From Arctopsyche grandis (taxonomy: Eukaryota; Arthropoda; Insecta; Trichoptera; Hydropsychidae): 64,000 bases of DNA. The stretch's first letter is position 1. Each line of letters begins with the position of its first letter. The stretch spans positions 30,867,205 to 30,931,204 of the forward strand of contig NC_135361.1 in NCBI RefSeq assembly GCF_051622035.1, read 5' to 3'. Made by a program: the position numbers and the translations under genes. Of the stretch, positions 19,480 through 30,257 are shown piece by piece. The notes beneath the pieces were generated by a model that worked only from the letters and a program-made list of their open reading frames with translations, did no database searches and was not told the DNA's origin.

Positions 19480-20740
19480 CTACTTCCGGTTGTCTGATTG
19501 TGTTCAAATTTTTTTTATTACTAAAAATCACTATCAGTATCATACTCATTAAATATCAAGAAAATAAAAATAATTTTAAAGGTCAAAATAAAATATTGAA
19601 ATATTGTTTAAAAAAAAAATACTACTTCCGGTTTACGAATTCTGACCAAAACCCTACCAGCTCTAAGTTAGAACATAAAGGATAGAAATATAAATTTTCA
19701 GCTTAATACGTTCAGGGGTGCGGACAGAGTAGTGGGCACAACATTTTTGACCTTTCTACGAGGAAAAAAATCCCACTTCCGGTTCATTAAATTAAGTAAT
19801 TTTTTTTTATTGTTACTTAAAACCACTATTTTTACTATACACAATAAATATCAAGAAGCTTAAAACAATTTAAAAGGTCAAATTAAAATAATGAAATATT
19901 GTTTTAAAAAAAAATACTACTTCCGGTTTACGAATTCTGACCAAAACCCTACCAGATCTAAGTTAGTACATAAAGGACAGAAATATAAATTTTTAGCTAA
20001 ATACGTTCAGGGGTGTGGACAGAGTAGTGGGCACAACATTTTTGACCTTTCTACGAGGAAAAAATCCCACTTCCGGTTCAATTAATTAAGTGATTTTTTT
20101 TATTTTTACTAAAAATTACTATTTTTATTATACACAATAAATATCAAGAAGCTTAAAACAATTTAAAAGGTCAAAATAAAATAATGAAATATTGTTTTAA
20201 AAAAAAATACCACTTCCGGTTTACGAATTCTGACCAAAACCCTACCAGAACTAAGTTAGTACATAAAGGATAGAAATATAAATTTTCAGCTTAATTCGTT
20301 CAGGGGTGCGGACAGAGTAGTGGGCACAACATTTTTGACCTTTCTACGAGGAAAAAAATCCCACTTCCGGTTCATTAAATTAAGTAATTTTTTTTTTATT
20401 TTTACTTAAAACCACTATTTTTATTATACACAATAAATATCAAGAAGTTTAAAACAATTTAAAAGGTCAAATTAAAATAATGAAAAAATAATGAAATATT
20501 GTTTTAAAAAAAAATACTACTTCCGGTTTACGAATTCTGACCAAAACCCTACCAGATCTAAGTTAGTACATAAAGGATAGAAATATAAATTTTCAGCTTA
20601 ATACGTTCAGGGGTGTGGACAGAGTAGTGGGCACAACATTTTCGACCTTTCTAAGAGAAAAAAATCCCACTTCCGGTTTATAAAAAATAATAATTTTTTT
20701 TTATTTTCATCAAATTGATACAAGAATTATACTTGAATTT
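19480..20740 (+). repeat. Tandem array of about 300-bp units with CTTCCGGTT motifs
   Basis: The phrase ACTTCCGGTTTACGAATTCT recurs near 19622, 19917, 20212 and 20518, and the phrase TTCAGGGGTG(C/T)GGACAGAGT follows each about 90 bp later. The period is about 295-306 bp, with four near-identical units and degenerate flanks. Each unit holds two CTTCCGGTT boxes. Open frames inside are short and repeat-derived. Confidence 0.85.
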
Positions 20741-21252
20741 TTTTGTGACGAACACACATGTTTAAGGGGTCGAAAAAAATAGTGGAAGAAAAATCGAACA
20801 AGAGTAAACTGCTACTTCCGGTTGACGGATGCTAACTAAATTTTATAATTAACTTGGTATTAAACTTAAACTTCTAGATATGAAATTTCAGTTCAATTAA
20901 ACAAAAGGTTTCTGAAAAAACCATAAAAAACTTCGATTCTCTAGAGTAAAAGTACTACTTCCGGTTCAGATAGAAATATTTAAAAAATATGAGGTTATAA
21001 AAATTATTATTTGTATCATATTTAAAAAAAATTCAGTCCGATTCAGTTAGTGGTTTGGGAGATAATTGAATTCAAAAACTTAAAAAAAGAGGACACCTAT
21101 AAGGCGAGGTACCCTTTCCGGTCAACTTAAAAATTTGAAAAAAATTTTCGTCGTGTGAATAACAATTTCAGTAACCGATACTAAGTTTCAGTTCGATAGG
21201 ACTAACGGTGTTAAAAATATCCCCAAAATACACACCCACACAGACACACACA

Positions 21253-21293
<41 letters not shown>

Positions 21294-21420
21294 TTTTTCT
21301 AGATCATGGAAACGTGATCAGTGATCGATTCTGAGTTCGAATCAGTCAAAATCTCGAGTTCGAATTTTCGCATGATCACAAAACTTCATCTATTGTTACT
21401 ACGTACATAGATAAAGTAAA
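20740..21420 (+). repeat. CTTCCGGTT-family segment with terminal palindromes
   Basis: Continues the array into the part of this repeat family shared by copies at 25.4, 45.0, 50.1, 51.1, 55.1 and 60.5 kb: CTACTTCCGGTTGACGG, CACTTTCCGGTCAACTTAAA-like text, a CA microsatellite (21235-21292), the imperfect hairpin GATCATGGAAACGTGATC, and the terminus CTTCATCTATTGTTACTACG then TACATAGATAAAGT. Confidence 0.75.
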
Positions 21421-21426
21421 AATACC

Positions 21427-22336
21427 AGAGCGGAGACTAGCCAATCTTTACTAAGTTTGATCCACTGAATTCGAATATGATATTGATTTTTGTTGGTGGG
21501 TGATCGTTTACGAGATATGAGCGTTTAAAAAAATGCGCGATTTTTACAGTTTTTTGGCTTTTGCAGTCTTTAACTCAAAATTTAGGATTGTTACGCTCAA
21601 AGTGAGTATTGAAATCAACAGTCAGATATTTTTTCAATTAATTGTTATATTTCATTGCTTTAAAATACTTCTAAATAATTGTCTAGCAAATTTTAAAAGT
21701 CAAAAATATATATTTTTTTACGGATTTTTTTCCCGTGCTATTTTTCATTTATTTGGCAAATTTTTTATTTTACCACGTTTATAAGGATTGGTTTTCTATT
21801 TCAATATTTTTTTTTATCTAAACGTACTAACTCAAGCGGTAATTGCAATTTAAATGCTTTCGTTGTGTATAGGGTTGTAACGCGTAATATTTTGGGTGCA
21901 AGCGAGACGGCATGTAATCCACCTCACAGAGTATAACGGTCGGACTTTTGGATATTGAAATAGAAAAGCAATCCTTATAAACGTGGTGAAATAAAAAAAA
22001 TGCCAAATAAATGAAAAATAGCACGGGAAAAAAATCTGTAAAAAAAAATGTATTTTTGACTTTTAAAATTTGCTAGACAATTAATTAGAAGTATTTTAAA
22101 GCAATGAAATATCACAATCAATAGGAAAAACATCTGAATATTTGATTTCAATACTCACTTTGAGCACAACAATACTTAATTTTGAGTTAAAGACTGCAAA
22201 AGCCAAAAAACTGTAAAAATCCCGCATTTTTTTAAACGCTCATATCTCGTAAACGATCACCCACCAATAAAAACCAATATCATATTCGAATTCAGTAGGT
22301 CAAATTTAGTAAAAATTGGTTAGTCTCCGCTCTGGT
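21427..22336. repeat. Fold-back element with about 385-bp inverted arms
   Basis: The left arm starts CAGAGCGGAGACTAGCCAAT. The right arm ends ATTGGTTAGTCTCCGCTCTG. The arms (about 21427-21812 and 21946-22336) share GGGTGATCGTTTACGAGATA and its complement and many other blocks. The spacer is about 133 bp. Arm-like sequence also occurs at 29467-29715. Confidence 0.82.
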
Positions 22337-22825
22337 AACTCAAAAACGTGATTTTTTGTTGCTCAGTGTAATTGAACTTGTTGTTGCATTTCAATAATTT
22401 TCCAAATGAAAAAGCAAATTTATTTCAATATGATCTGGTTGTAGTTTACTATCATTTATTATATGTATATAATTATTTAAAGAATCAACGAGTCATTTAT
22501 AATAACGTATTCTATTGTATTGCAATTATAATATAAAATGAAGGATATGACTTGGTTAGGAGTTGTCGAAAAAATTCAATAGTTTATCGATCTGTTTATA
22601 TTATACTAGCTGTATTACCCGGCTTCGCTCAGTGTTTATAATATAAACCGCTTAAACATGACTAAGCTAATTTAATTAAAAAAAAAAAAAAAATTTAAAA
22701 ATTTAAAAAAAAAATAAAAAAAAAAATAAAAAAAAAATCAAAAAAAAATCAAAAAAAAATAAAAAAAAAAATCAAAAAATTTTTTTAAAAAAATCAAAAA
22801 AAAAAAATCAAATTTTTTTTTTGCC

Positions 22826-23375
22826 TTCTAGGGCTTCGCCCTCGGCACCCCCCTGAGCCTTTGCCTTCTAGGGCTTCGCCCCTCCACGCCCCATGAGCAA
22901 TTGCCGTTTAGGGCTTCGCCCCCATGATCAGTTGCCTTTTAGGGCTTCGCCCCTCCGCGCCCCCATGATTCAAAGCCGTCTAGGGCTTCGCCCCCCTTAG
23001 TTAATGCCTTTTAGGGCTTCGCCCCCCGCGCCCCCAAGATTAATTGCCGTTTCGGGCTTCGCCCCCCTTAGTTAATGCCTTTTAGGGCTTCGCCCCTCCG
23101 CACCCCCATGATTAAATGCCGTCTAGGGCTTCGCCCCCCCTAGTTAATGCCTTTTAGGGCTTCGCCCCCCGCGCCCCCAAGATTAATTGCCGTTTAGGGC
23201 TTCGCCCCCCTTAGTTAATGCCTTTTAGGGCTTCGCCCCTCCGCGCCCCCATGATTAAATGCCGTCTAAGGCTTCGCCCCCATGATCAGTTGCCTTTTAG
23301 GGCTTCGCCCCTCCGCGCCCCCATGATTAATTGCCATCTAGGGCTTCGCCCCCCTTAGTTAATGCCTATTAGGGC
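22826..23375 (+). repeat. GGGCTTCGCCC minisatellite
   Basis: Roughly fifteen occurrences of TAGGGCTTCGCCCC, in alternating spacers such as TTAGTTAATGCCTTT and CATGATTAA(A/T)TGCCGT. The core GGGC-TTC-GCCC is a miniature hairpin. It resembles the CCGGCTTCGCTC motif in the element's head. Confidence 0.88.
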
Positions 23376-23377
23376 TT

Positions 23378-23720
23378 GCGCCCCATGAGGCTGGGCCCCC
23401 CGGGCCCCCTTCGGGGCCCCACGGGGCTGCGCCCCTTGTGGCGCCCCCTTTTGAGCCCCATGGGGCTGCGCCCCATGAGGCTGGGCCCCCCGGGCCCCCA
23501 TTCGGGGCCCCACGGGGCTGCGCCCCTTGTGGCGCCCCCTTTTGAGCCCCATGGGGCTGCACCCATGAGGCTGGGCCCCCCGGGCCCCCTTCGGGGCCCC
23601 ACGGGGCTGCGCCCCATGTGGCGCCCCCTTTTGAGCCCCATGGGGCTGCGCCCCATGAGGCTGGGCCCCCCGGGCCCCCTTCGGGGCCCCACGGGGCTGC
23701 GCCCCTTGTGGCGCCCCTGG
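23378..23720 (+). repeat. About 90-bp GC-rich tandem repeat, four units
   Basis: Units open GCCCCATGAGGCTGGGCCCC near 23378, 23469, 23560 and 23650 and contain GCCCC(C/A)TTCGGGGCCCCA and GGCGCCCCCTTTTGAGCCCC. The block is far richer in GC than its surroundings. Long overlapping open frames on both strands come from the repeat and lack a natural protein pattern. Confidence 0.9.
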
Positions 23721-23930
23721 CGGGGCCCCATGAAACTACTCGCCTTGCGCCCCCGCGGGGGTGAATCCATTGAATCGAAAAAAACAAATCGGCGCCCATG
23801 GATCGAAAAAAAAAAAATCGAACACGTGTTCGATGACGTCACCGATCTACGGACGACGACGACCAAGGATACATACAAAGTCTCTTTCCAAATTATAGAT
23901 TAGATTAATTGAAAAATGTAAAATTGCATC

Positions 23931-24060
23931 ATGTGCAACCAAATATATAACGTAATATCTATAATTACTTTATCTACATATGTGTATACAAATTATCTAT
24001 ACTTAAATCAGTATTGTTTTCGCAAGCAATTACTTACGTGTACGCAAATAATTCGTGCAG
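23931..24060 (+). repeat. Interspersed repeat Y, copy 1
   Basis: Contains ATCTATAATTACTTTATCT and GCAAGCAATTACTTACGTGT then ACGCAAATAATTCGTGC. The reverse complement order recurs at 48780-48905. Confidence 0.55.
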
Positions 24061-24295
24061 CTACGGTATCGATACAATCTTGACAATGACAATAAGTTGG
24101 GATTGATGAATTCATTTCGTTTTGTGTTCAATCATTAGTTTTATATGTATTTAATAATTTCATAATTTTTGAACAAATTTTATTCTCTCTTGGAAATCCT
24201 TACTTACATGATACATACTCAGAATTTAATTATTGAAAATTTTAAGATTTCAAATTTATAATCTCTTTGAAAAATTATTTTTACCTTAACCTTTG

Positions 24296-24891
24296 AAGGA
24301 CGGAGCGTCGAGATCGAACGAATATCCCGAACTGGGGTCGAGTAAGACCCCAGTATTTTTAAATCAAAATATAGCTTTTCTCAATACAAATGGGTTCAAT
24401 ATATATCTTATCAATCATTTTATACATCAACATAAAAAGTTTTAGTTCTACAGCATGTTTTTGACTATTTTTGTATTAAAAAATAACGACAACCATCGAC
24501 ATGCAAACGCACATAGGTAAGGCCAACAAGCAACTACATGACTCAATAGCCACGCGCTAATAGCGACGAAATCAATATCTTACGAAAATATAGCTGTCTC
24601 TTTCTCTCGCATTGATTCATTGATTAACAAGAATATGCAAGCGAACAGTCAAAAACATGAACTATCGCTACCGCCTTTAAATCATACTTTGGCACGTAGA
24701 AATGTATAAATGTATTTTTTTACGATGTATCCCTTTTATAAATCATACAAAATTTACTAAAATAAATTTCTTGTAGTTCATTCTAAGAATACAATAAATA
24801 TAGGATGTATAGCTTTGAAAACCACATAGTTATTACGAAAAACGTAAAAATTGGGGCACTTGCATACCCCACTTCAGTGAGGGAGGGTTAA
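24296..24891. mobile_element. piggyBac-like non-autonomous element
   Basis: Bounded by TTAA on both sides (24296-24299 and 24888-24891). The interior starts CCTTTGAAGGACGG and the far end, read inward, starts CCCTCCCTCACTG, as CCYT-type piggyBac termini do. A perfect palindrome ACTGGGGTC-GAGTAA-GACCCCAGT lies near the left end. No transposase. Confidence 0.45.
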
Positions 24892-25257
24892 AGTTATTTA
24901 GCCCTCTGCAAACCATACCTAGAATTAATAAAGCATTTGGACCATGTTTCTATTATACTTTACGTTATTTAAACGATTTATATACATGTGTATATCCACA
25001 CATATATTATAGTATAATAATAGTAATAATCAAATATATTAGGCCCTGTATGTACGGGTATAATTAAAAAGGGGTTTCATAGTTTATTTATTGTTTAATT
25101 TAAACCTATTAAATTTTGTTCAATTTTTAATTTTCTTTTTTATTTTTTTTTCTTTTAATATTTTGGGTAGCATGTGAATGTTTTTTAAATAAATGAAATG
25201 TATTTTTATATATTTTATATGTACAAATGTATGTTTATATAAAATGTATATTATCTG

Positions 25258-25325
25258 GCCACAGTGTCATATTGGGGTAACCTGTGAAGACACTGTGGTA
25301 TATGTTTTAATAAAATAAAATAAAA
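25258..25325 (+). mobile_element. 3'-terminal hairpin and tail of a CR1-like LINE
   Basis: CCACAGTGTC and GACACTGTGG form a 10-bp stem, followed by a TAAAA-rich tail. This is the same arrangement as the 3' ends of LINE copies A-C (CCATTGTGGC...CCACAATGG plus AAAT), with a different stem sequence. Little else of the element is recognisable. Confidence 0.4.
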
Positions 25326-25429
25326 ATAATAGTTTGTGTATGGATATCTATGGATAGCGAATTCGGCTGAAGTAAAAACATTAGTTTGTGTAATTTATCA
25401 TTACATTTTAAAAAATGGTTCAATTCGTT

Positions 25430-25670
25430 TAGCAGTTAAGAAGGACTCCAAAAATTAAAAAAAGAGGACACCTATAAGGGGAGGTACCACTTCCGGTCAA
25501 CTTAAAAATTTGAAAAAAAAATTAGATCGTATCGATAAGCATTTCAGTAACTAATACCAAGTTCCAGTTCAATGGGACTGACAGTGTTCAAATTATCTCC
25601 AAAATACAAAGACATCTTTTTCATTTTTAAAAACATGATTAGTGATCGATTCTGAGATCGAGTCTAATTT
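25430..25670 (+). repeat. CTTCCGGTT family, partial copy
   Basis: Shares AAAAAGAGGACACCTATAAG, CACTTCCGGTCAACTTAAAA, CCAGTTCAATGGGACTGAC and AACATGATTAGTGATCGATT with the copy at 20.7-21.4 kb. Confidence 0.7.
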
Positions 25671-25778
25671 ATGACAATGATATACAATGTGAATGTAATT
25701 ACTTTAAAAATCTATGCTAATTTATTTTTTGTAAAGATTTGTTTTCTTTTCAGATATTCGTACATACATAATTACAAA

Positions 25779-28414
25779 ATGTGCAAGTGTGCAGAATCCA
25801 GCCTGCGGATTTCAGCTTTTTTTTGGTGTTTAGTAGAATTTGTAAGCTGATATGTACATACATAATGTACATAAGTGTTAAAACATTGAAATATAATATT
25901 ATATCGTATTATATGAATATATAATAATTCATTTGGCATTTTTTTATATTTTTAAGGCCAGCAGTCTGTATAATGTTTATTTTTTATGTTTTGATTCGAG
26001 TTCGACTGATTATGAAGGTATTTATAATTAAGTTTTTAAATTTTTTTCAATATTATACATTTTAGGGGTTGTCAATTATTTGGAAAACATAAAATATAAA
26101 AATGCACCCTTATATATAGGATGTATGCTGTGCATAGTGTTGTAAGTCGAGAATATTCTCCAAAAGATTATTCGCCGAGAATTTTCTTTTTTCTTGGTTA
26201 TAAAACATCACCAGATAGTATATAAGCTTTTTAGATGATTCTAGGATATTTTCAGAACCTAATAGGAGTAATAGGGCTTTCTAGAACGTCTGAGAGCATT
26301 TTGAATGACATTTTTTCATTCTGACGGCACTGAGACACTACCACCATAAACGTTTTCCGCGAAATTCTCACAGGAATGCAATGCTTATTTAACTCTGGTA
26401 GCAATAAATTATACATTTTTTTATTGCTTTGGTGAATATATTCCAATTAAATTGTTCCAACTTATTGATTTAATCATTCTTTTAAACTTAACACACAAGA
26501 CGGTAAAAAAAATTTAATTCATTTCTTTAACGTTCACGTGAATTTATCAATTCACTTTCATAGTTTTCGACGAAATTTTTTAACACAGAGTTTGGGTAAT
26601 TCAATCAGTATTTCACATCAGTGCGTTCTTTTAAAACACATTACATAATATGAAATCGTAAATTTATTAAGTGTAGAAACGATAAAAATTCGTAAATAAA
26701 CAATGCGAGTAGGGTTTCTGTATTCCCGGACTTTTTCAATTCCCGGGACACGGGATGGAGCCTGGGATCGTTCCCGGGATTCCCGGGATCCCGGGACACA
26801 TGTAAAAAACCTTTTTTTTTCAATATAATATATTTTTTATTAATAAAAAAAATATCTATTTATTTACAAAAAAAGTAAACAGTACATAATATATCTATTA
26901 ACTGGAAAAATGTAATTATAAAAGTAAACTTATTTAAAATATAAAAACAATTTTTTTAAATTATCGGTTTTTTCCCCGTACAAAAATTAAAGAATGTTTT
27001 GTTCGGTATAAAATTATAATTATTTAAAATTTGTGTTAAAAAAATCAGTTTAGGCTCTCATTTCTTCGATTTTAATTTTCAATTCTAATTCGTCGATAAG
27101 GTCAAGTCCTTTGGTATTGAGATTTTCTAAAAATACAATTACAAGAAATGATTTTGGCCAAACGCAAAGAACCATTATGCTTATAAAACTTATAAAACTT
27201 CCACGTTCAGTCGTGAAAATATTGTATATTTTCAAAATTTTTTAAAATCCAATTCCCGGAATTCAAGATAAGAATTCCCGAGACACGGGACAATAAAAAT
27301 TCCGTGAATTCCCGGGAATGTCTATCCCGGGTCAACCCGGGTCAGAAACCCTAATTGCGAGTTACACTAAAATGTCAGTTGGTTTTTTTTTTTGCTTCCA
27401 GATCTATAAATAAGTGGCTTTGAGTTTCTCTCCGAAATCATTAAATCTTTTAACAAAAAGTACATAATAGGCGTAACATTTCTGTTGTGTTTCGCCAACT
27501 GCTCAAAAGTCAAATTTGCTTACCCTCTCTCTGTACATACATATGAAATGCAAAATGTTAAAAATTATTATTAATTCGGTTTTTGCATTAGTTAATTAAT
27601 TTTATTCGTGTCTTCCCTCATCTTTCCGTTCGCATGAATTTATCCATTTTTTTAAATTGCAACGGAATAATATAAACGCCCTCCAGAATATTCTCGGTTT
27701 GGAGAATATTCCCGAGAATCTTCTCTAAAAGATTATTACCGAGAATTTTACAACACTAGCTGTACAATATACCTGCATATGTATATAAAGGGTAAAATAT
27801 ATTTATACGATGTACCCCCTTAATTATTTTTATGAATTTTTCAGTTTTGTCAAAAATTTGGTTTGTTGGTGTTGGAGTCGAGATCGTAAGCCTCGTCATG
27901 AACATATGTCTCATTTGTAAAATCTTTTCGGTTGGTATTGCTTTTTTCTACTCGAGGAAAATTTACTTAATAGTTCGTAATATTGTATCCTACAAATATT
28001 TTGTTGCAGATTGAAAAATTGGAGATACTTTCATCATTGATTACTAAATTCCTCATCATAATTATAATTGCCCTCTGTTTCAAATTTTACAGTATTCTAA
28101 GTTTCTTCGTTGTAAAAATGAAAACTTCCAAAGATTTAGGTTCTGTTTTGGCAATTTTTATTATTATATTTTACGGTATGTTTTATTTATTTGTTTTTAT
28201 TATTATTTATATGTGAAATAGGTTTTTAATTATACATATATGTTATGTGATTTCAGCAATATATATTACATTTTGGATTATGTCGTATAAAATATCCTAC
28301 GAAAACAATGGAGAACAAAGAAATAAAAATAAAACGACCGTGGAAAATGAAAAACAAAATAAAACGACCGTGGAAAATGAAAAACAAAATAAACCTGACA
28401 TTACAGTTAAATAA
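25779..28414 (+). CDS. Small multi-pass membrane protein, family member 2 (5 exons)
   Basis: Exons 25779-25841, 25957-26017, 27845-27930, 28010-28175 and 28257-28414, phases 0,1,0,1, give 177 residues. All introns are GT..AG. The first ATG follows a TTTTCAG acceptor and a leader like those of members 1 and 4. Four hydrophobic spans: residues about 9-33, 42-70 (GVGVEIVSLVMNICLIC), 79-103 (KFLIIIIIALCFKFY) and 115-140 (LAIFIIIFYGAIYITFW). A charged hydrophilic C-terminal tail holds two exact copies of NKTTVENEKQ. Exon 2 (DSSSTDY) is nearly identical to exon 2 of the minus-strand gene at 44.4-47.1 kb, its closest relative here. Intron 2 is swollen by a hAT nested in a hAT. Function unknown. Part of exon 4, exon 5 and the 3' flank are duplicated at 34767-36239. 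Confidence 0.78.
26135..27758. mobile_element. hAT element in intron 2 (outer)
   Basis: Ends TAGTGTTGTAA and TTACAACACTA, with extended inverted repeats (GAGAATATTCTC-like, AAAGATTATT..CCGAGAATTT), flanked by GCTGTGCA / GCTGTACA (26127-26134 and 27759-27766), an 8-bp hAT-type duplication with one mismatch. No intact transposase. It hosts another hAT at 26710-27353. Confidence 0.75.
26710..27353. mobile_element. hAT element nested within the outer hAT
   Basis: TIR TAGGGTTTCTG...CAGAAACCCTA, with TSD AATGCGAG / ATTGCGAG (26702-26709 and 27354-27361). GC-rich subterminal blocks repeat CCCGGGA at both ends. 644 bp, non-coding. Confidence 0.8.
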
Positions 28415-29567
28415 GTTTATTGATTATATAAAATGGTAAATTATTAGTAGTTAGAAAAAAATGAATATTTTTTCATTTTGATAATATTGTTTATTTTAAT
28501 ATTGGTAAAAAATATTGTCAAAATACTGTATATTATATTCAAATGAAAGATTAAATCTCAGAAAATTACCAATGTTCCACATCGTATTAAATATACGATA
28601 TTTTTGTAATCTAGGAATAATTTTTAGGAACCAATTGATTAAAAAATATTTGACTTATACTTGAACGTAGATTTTGGGTAAACTATTCTTCGCTTAAAAT
28701 TATGATGTTATTTTTTTTTAATATGATACTTACTTATCTTCTTAAGTTAAGATAATATTTTATATTCAAATTTTACTCAATGTTTATAGTTCATATTTTA
28801 TGTATAGGAATTTCTAATTTTTTGAAGACAAATATGTAGTTAGTAATTATATAATATACTTAATTGCTACACTATAACTGTTTTATGAAATACGAAATGT
28901 GACTGACTAAGTTATTAATTCAATTTGTAGTAGTAAAATATTAAATCGGTATTAACTAAAATTTGTTTTATTTCATATCAAATTTATTAAGTTAAGACTC
29001 ATTATGAAAGAATGGATTGATTGAAAATCTGAAAATATAATGTGTTTGATAATATACATACATACATATACATATATATATACATATGTATGTACATAAT
29101 TATGAATGTATGTACATAATTATTTGATTATGCATCGAGTTCCATGGTAAAGTCGTACATATATACCTAACTACATATATAACAATATCTATTACATACA
29201 TATATACCTATTTATTGAATTAACTATTATATAAAACGAATCAGGGGCCATGTGAATAAATAATTCCAGACCCTATTACAAATTAAAAAAAATATAGACA
29301 TATTTTTAATATGCGAAATATTTAACAGAACTATTAGATAAATACCTATATGTTGGTTGTTATTTTTAAAAATATAATATTATATTATATATAATAAAAA
29401 TATTAAAGGATAGAAATATAATATTATATGAGATGGCTGACACGGGTTCTTCGAGTAGTAGTGTAATTATAATTAAAGCAATAAAAAATCACAATCAATA
29501 GAAAAACATTTGACTATTGACTCCAATACTCACATTTGGCACAGGATTACTATAAAAGCCAAAAATC
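28095..29567 (+). repeat. 1473-bp segmental duplication, left copy
   Basis: Repeated at 34767-36239 at a constant offset of 6672 with no indel, and no mismatch at the places I compared. It contains the end of exon 4, intron 4, exon 5 and about 1.15 kb of the 3' flank of membrane gene 2. The 3' flank (28415-29466) is AT-rich with CATACATA runs and holds nothing else recognisable. Confidence 0.92.
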
Positions 29568-29715
29568 CGTAAAAATTGCACATTTTTTAAACGCTCATAT
29601 CTCATAAATGAGAAGAAACCAACAAAAATCATCATTGTCATTATTCGATTGGTTTTTTATTGATGATAAAAATTAACAATTTCTCAACACGCGTTGTTTT
29701 TCAGTAACAAATAAA
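29467..29715 (+). repeat. Arm-like copy of the 21.4-22.3 kb fold-back
   Basis: Shares AATCACAATCAATAG, CCAATACTCAC, AAAAGCCAAAAA and TTTTTTAAACGCTCATATCT with the right arm at 22105-22260. Only one arm is present. The segmental duplication ends within it, at 29567. Confidence 0.65.
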
Positions 29716-29899
29716 AAAAACAAAAGTAAATTATAATAAGATGCTAGTAAAAAGTGACTACTAAAGAAATGTTGTCTACGTGCTGGTATTTTGATCATCG
29801 GTTGGTGAACCATTTCTAGACTTCATTTCGTGAAACAAATGATCTGCAAGTGTGTGCCATTATAAAATACATTTTTTTAATTAGCTTTTTTCTATATGT

Positions 29900-30215
29900 T
29901 ACATCAAAGCGACTCAAAAGTTGAAACGGTTCCTCAAATTGGCGACAAAATCCTTTCCTGTATTTATTGTGTGTATAATTTGTAAAAATTATGTACAAAA
30001 TCTAAAAATCCATAGATGTCTCAATGGATTAATTCTGTATTAATTAATTAAATTAATTGTTATTTCGTCTTCTTCAGCTTCTGGAAATACAGTGATTTAT
30101 GTAATAATAAAAAAAAAGCTGCATTTTTTGTAATTAATTATGCAGGAAGGCGCATTGGGGTCTTTCTGTCAAGCCTTCCTGGTATATATCTATGTGAAAA
30201 ATAAAATAAAAAAAT
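29900..30215 (+). mobile_element. SINE, copy 2 (head missing)
   Basis: Matches the body of the SINE at 17463-17905: GTTGAAACGGTTCCTC, AGATGTCTCAATGGATTAAT, TCTGGAAATACAGTGATTTA and GAAGGCGCATTGGGGT...CCTTCCTGGTATATATCT. The tRNA-like head is not found. Confidence 0.6.
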
Positions 30216-30257
30216 AAAAATACAGCCATTAATGTATCTTTCTCTTTATTTTATTTA

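Larger units (their letters stand above)
19312..22369. mobile_element. Composite element bounded by ACACTGAGCAACA repeats
   Basis: The left end ACACTGAGCAACAAAAAA at 19312 and right end TTTTTTGTTGCTCAGTGT ending at 22369 are inverted repeats about 3.06 kb apart. Between them lie a 300-bp tandem array (19480-20740), a CTTCCGGTT-family segment with a CA microsatellite (20740-21420) and a fold-back (21427-22336). A clear target duplication was not found, so whether this is one mobile unit or a pile of insertions is open. Confidence 0.45.
22602..23930 (+). mobile_element. ACCCGGCTTC element, copy 3, with expanded internal arrays
   Basis: The head TATACTAGCTGTATTACCCG, then GCTTCGCTCAGTG and AAACCGCTTAAACATG, matches the copies at 3861 and 30258. 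The tail ACATACAAAGTCTCTTTCCA, then AATTATAGATTAGATT matches those copies too. Between them about 1.2 kb of poly-A/AAATC runs and two GC-rich arrays replace the normal interior. Confidence 0.6.

Noticed and set aside
19480-20740. Possible CRISPR-like repeat array
   Set aside because: Units are about 300 bp and near identical throughout, with no short repeat/unique spacer pattern, in a eukaryotic transposon setting.
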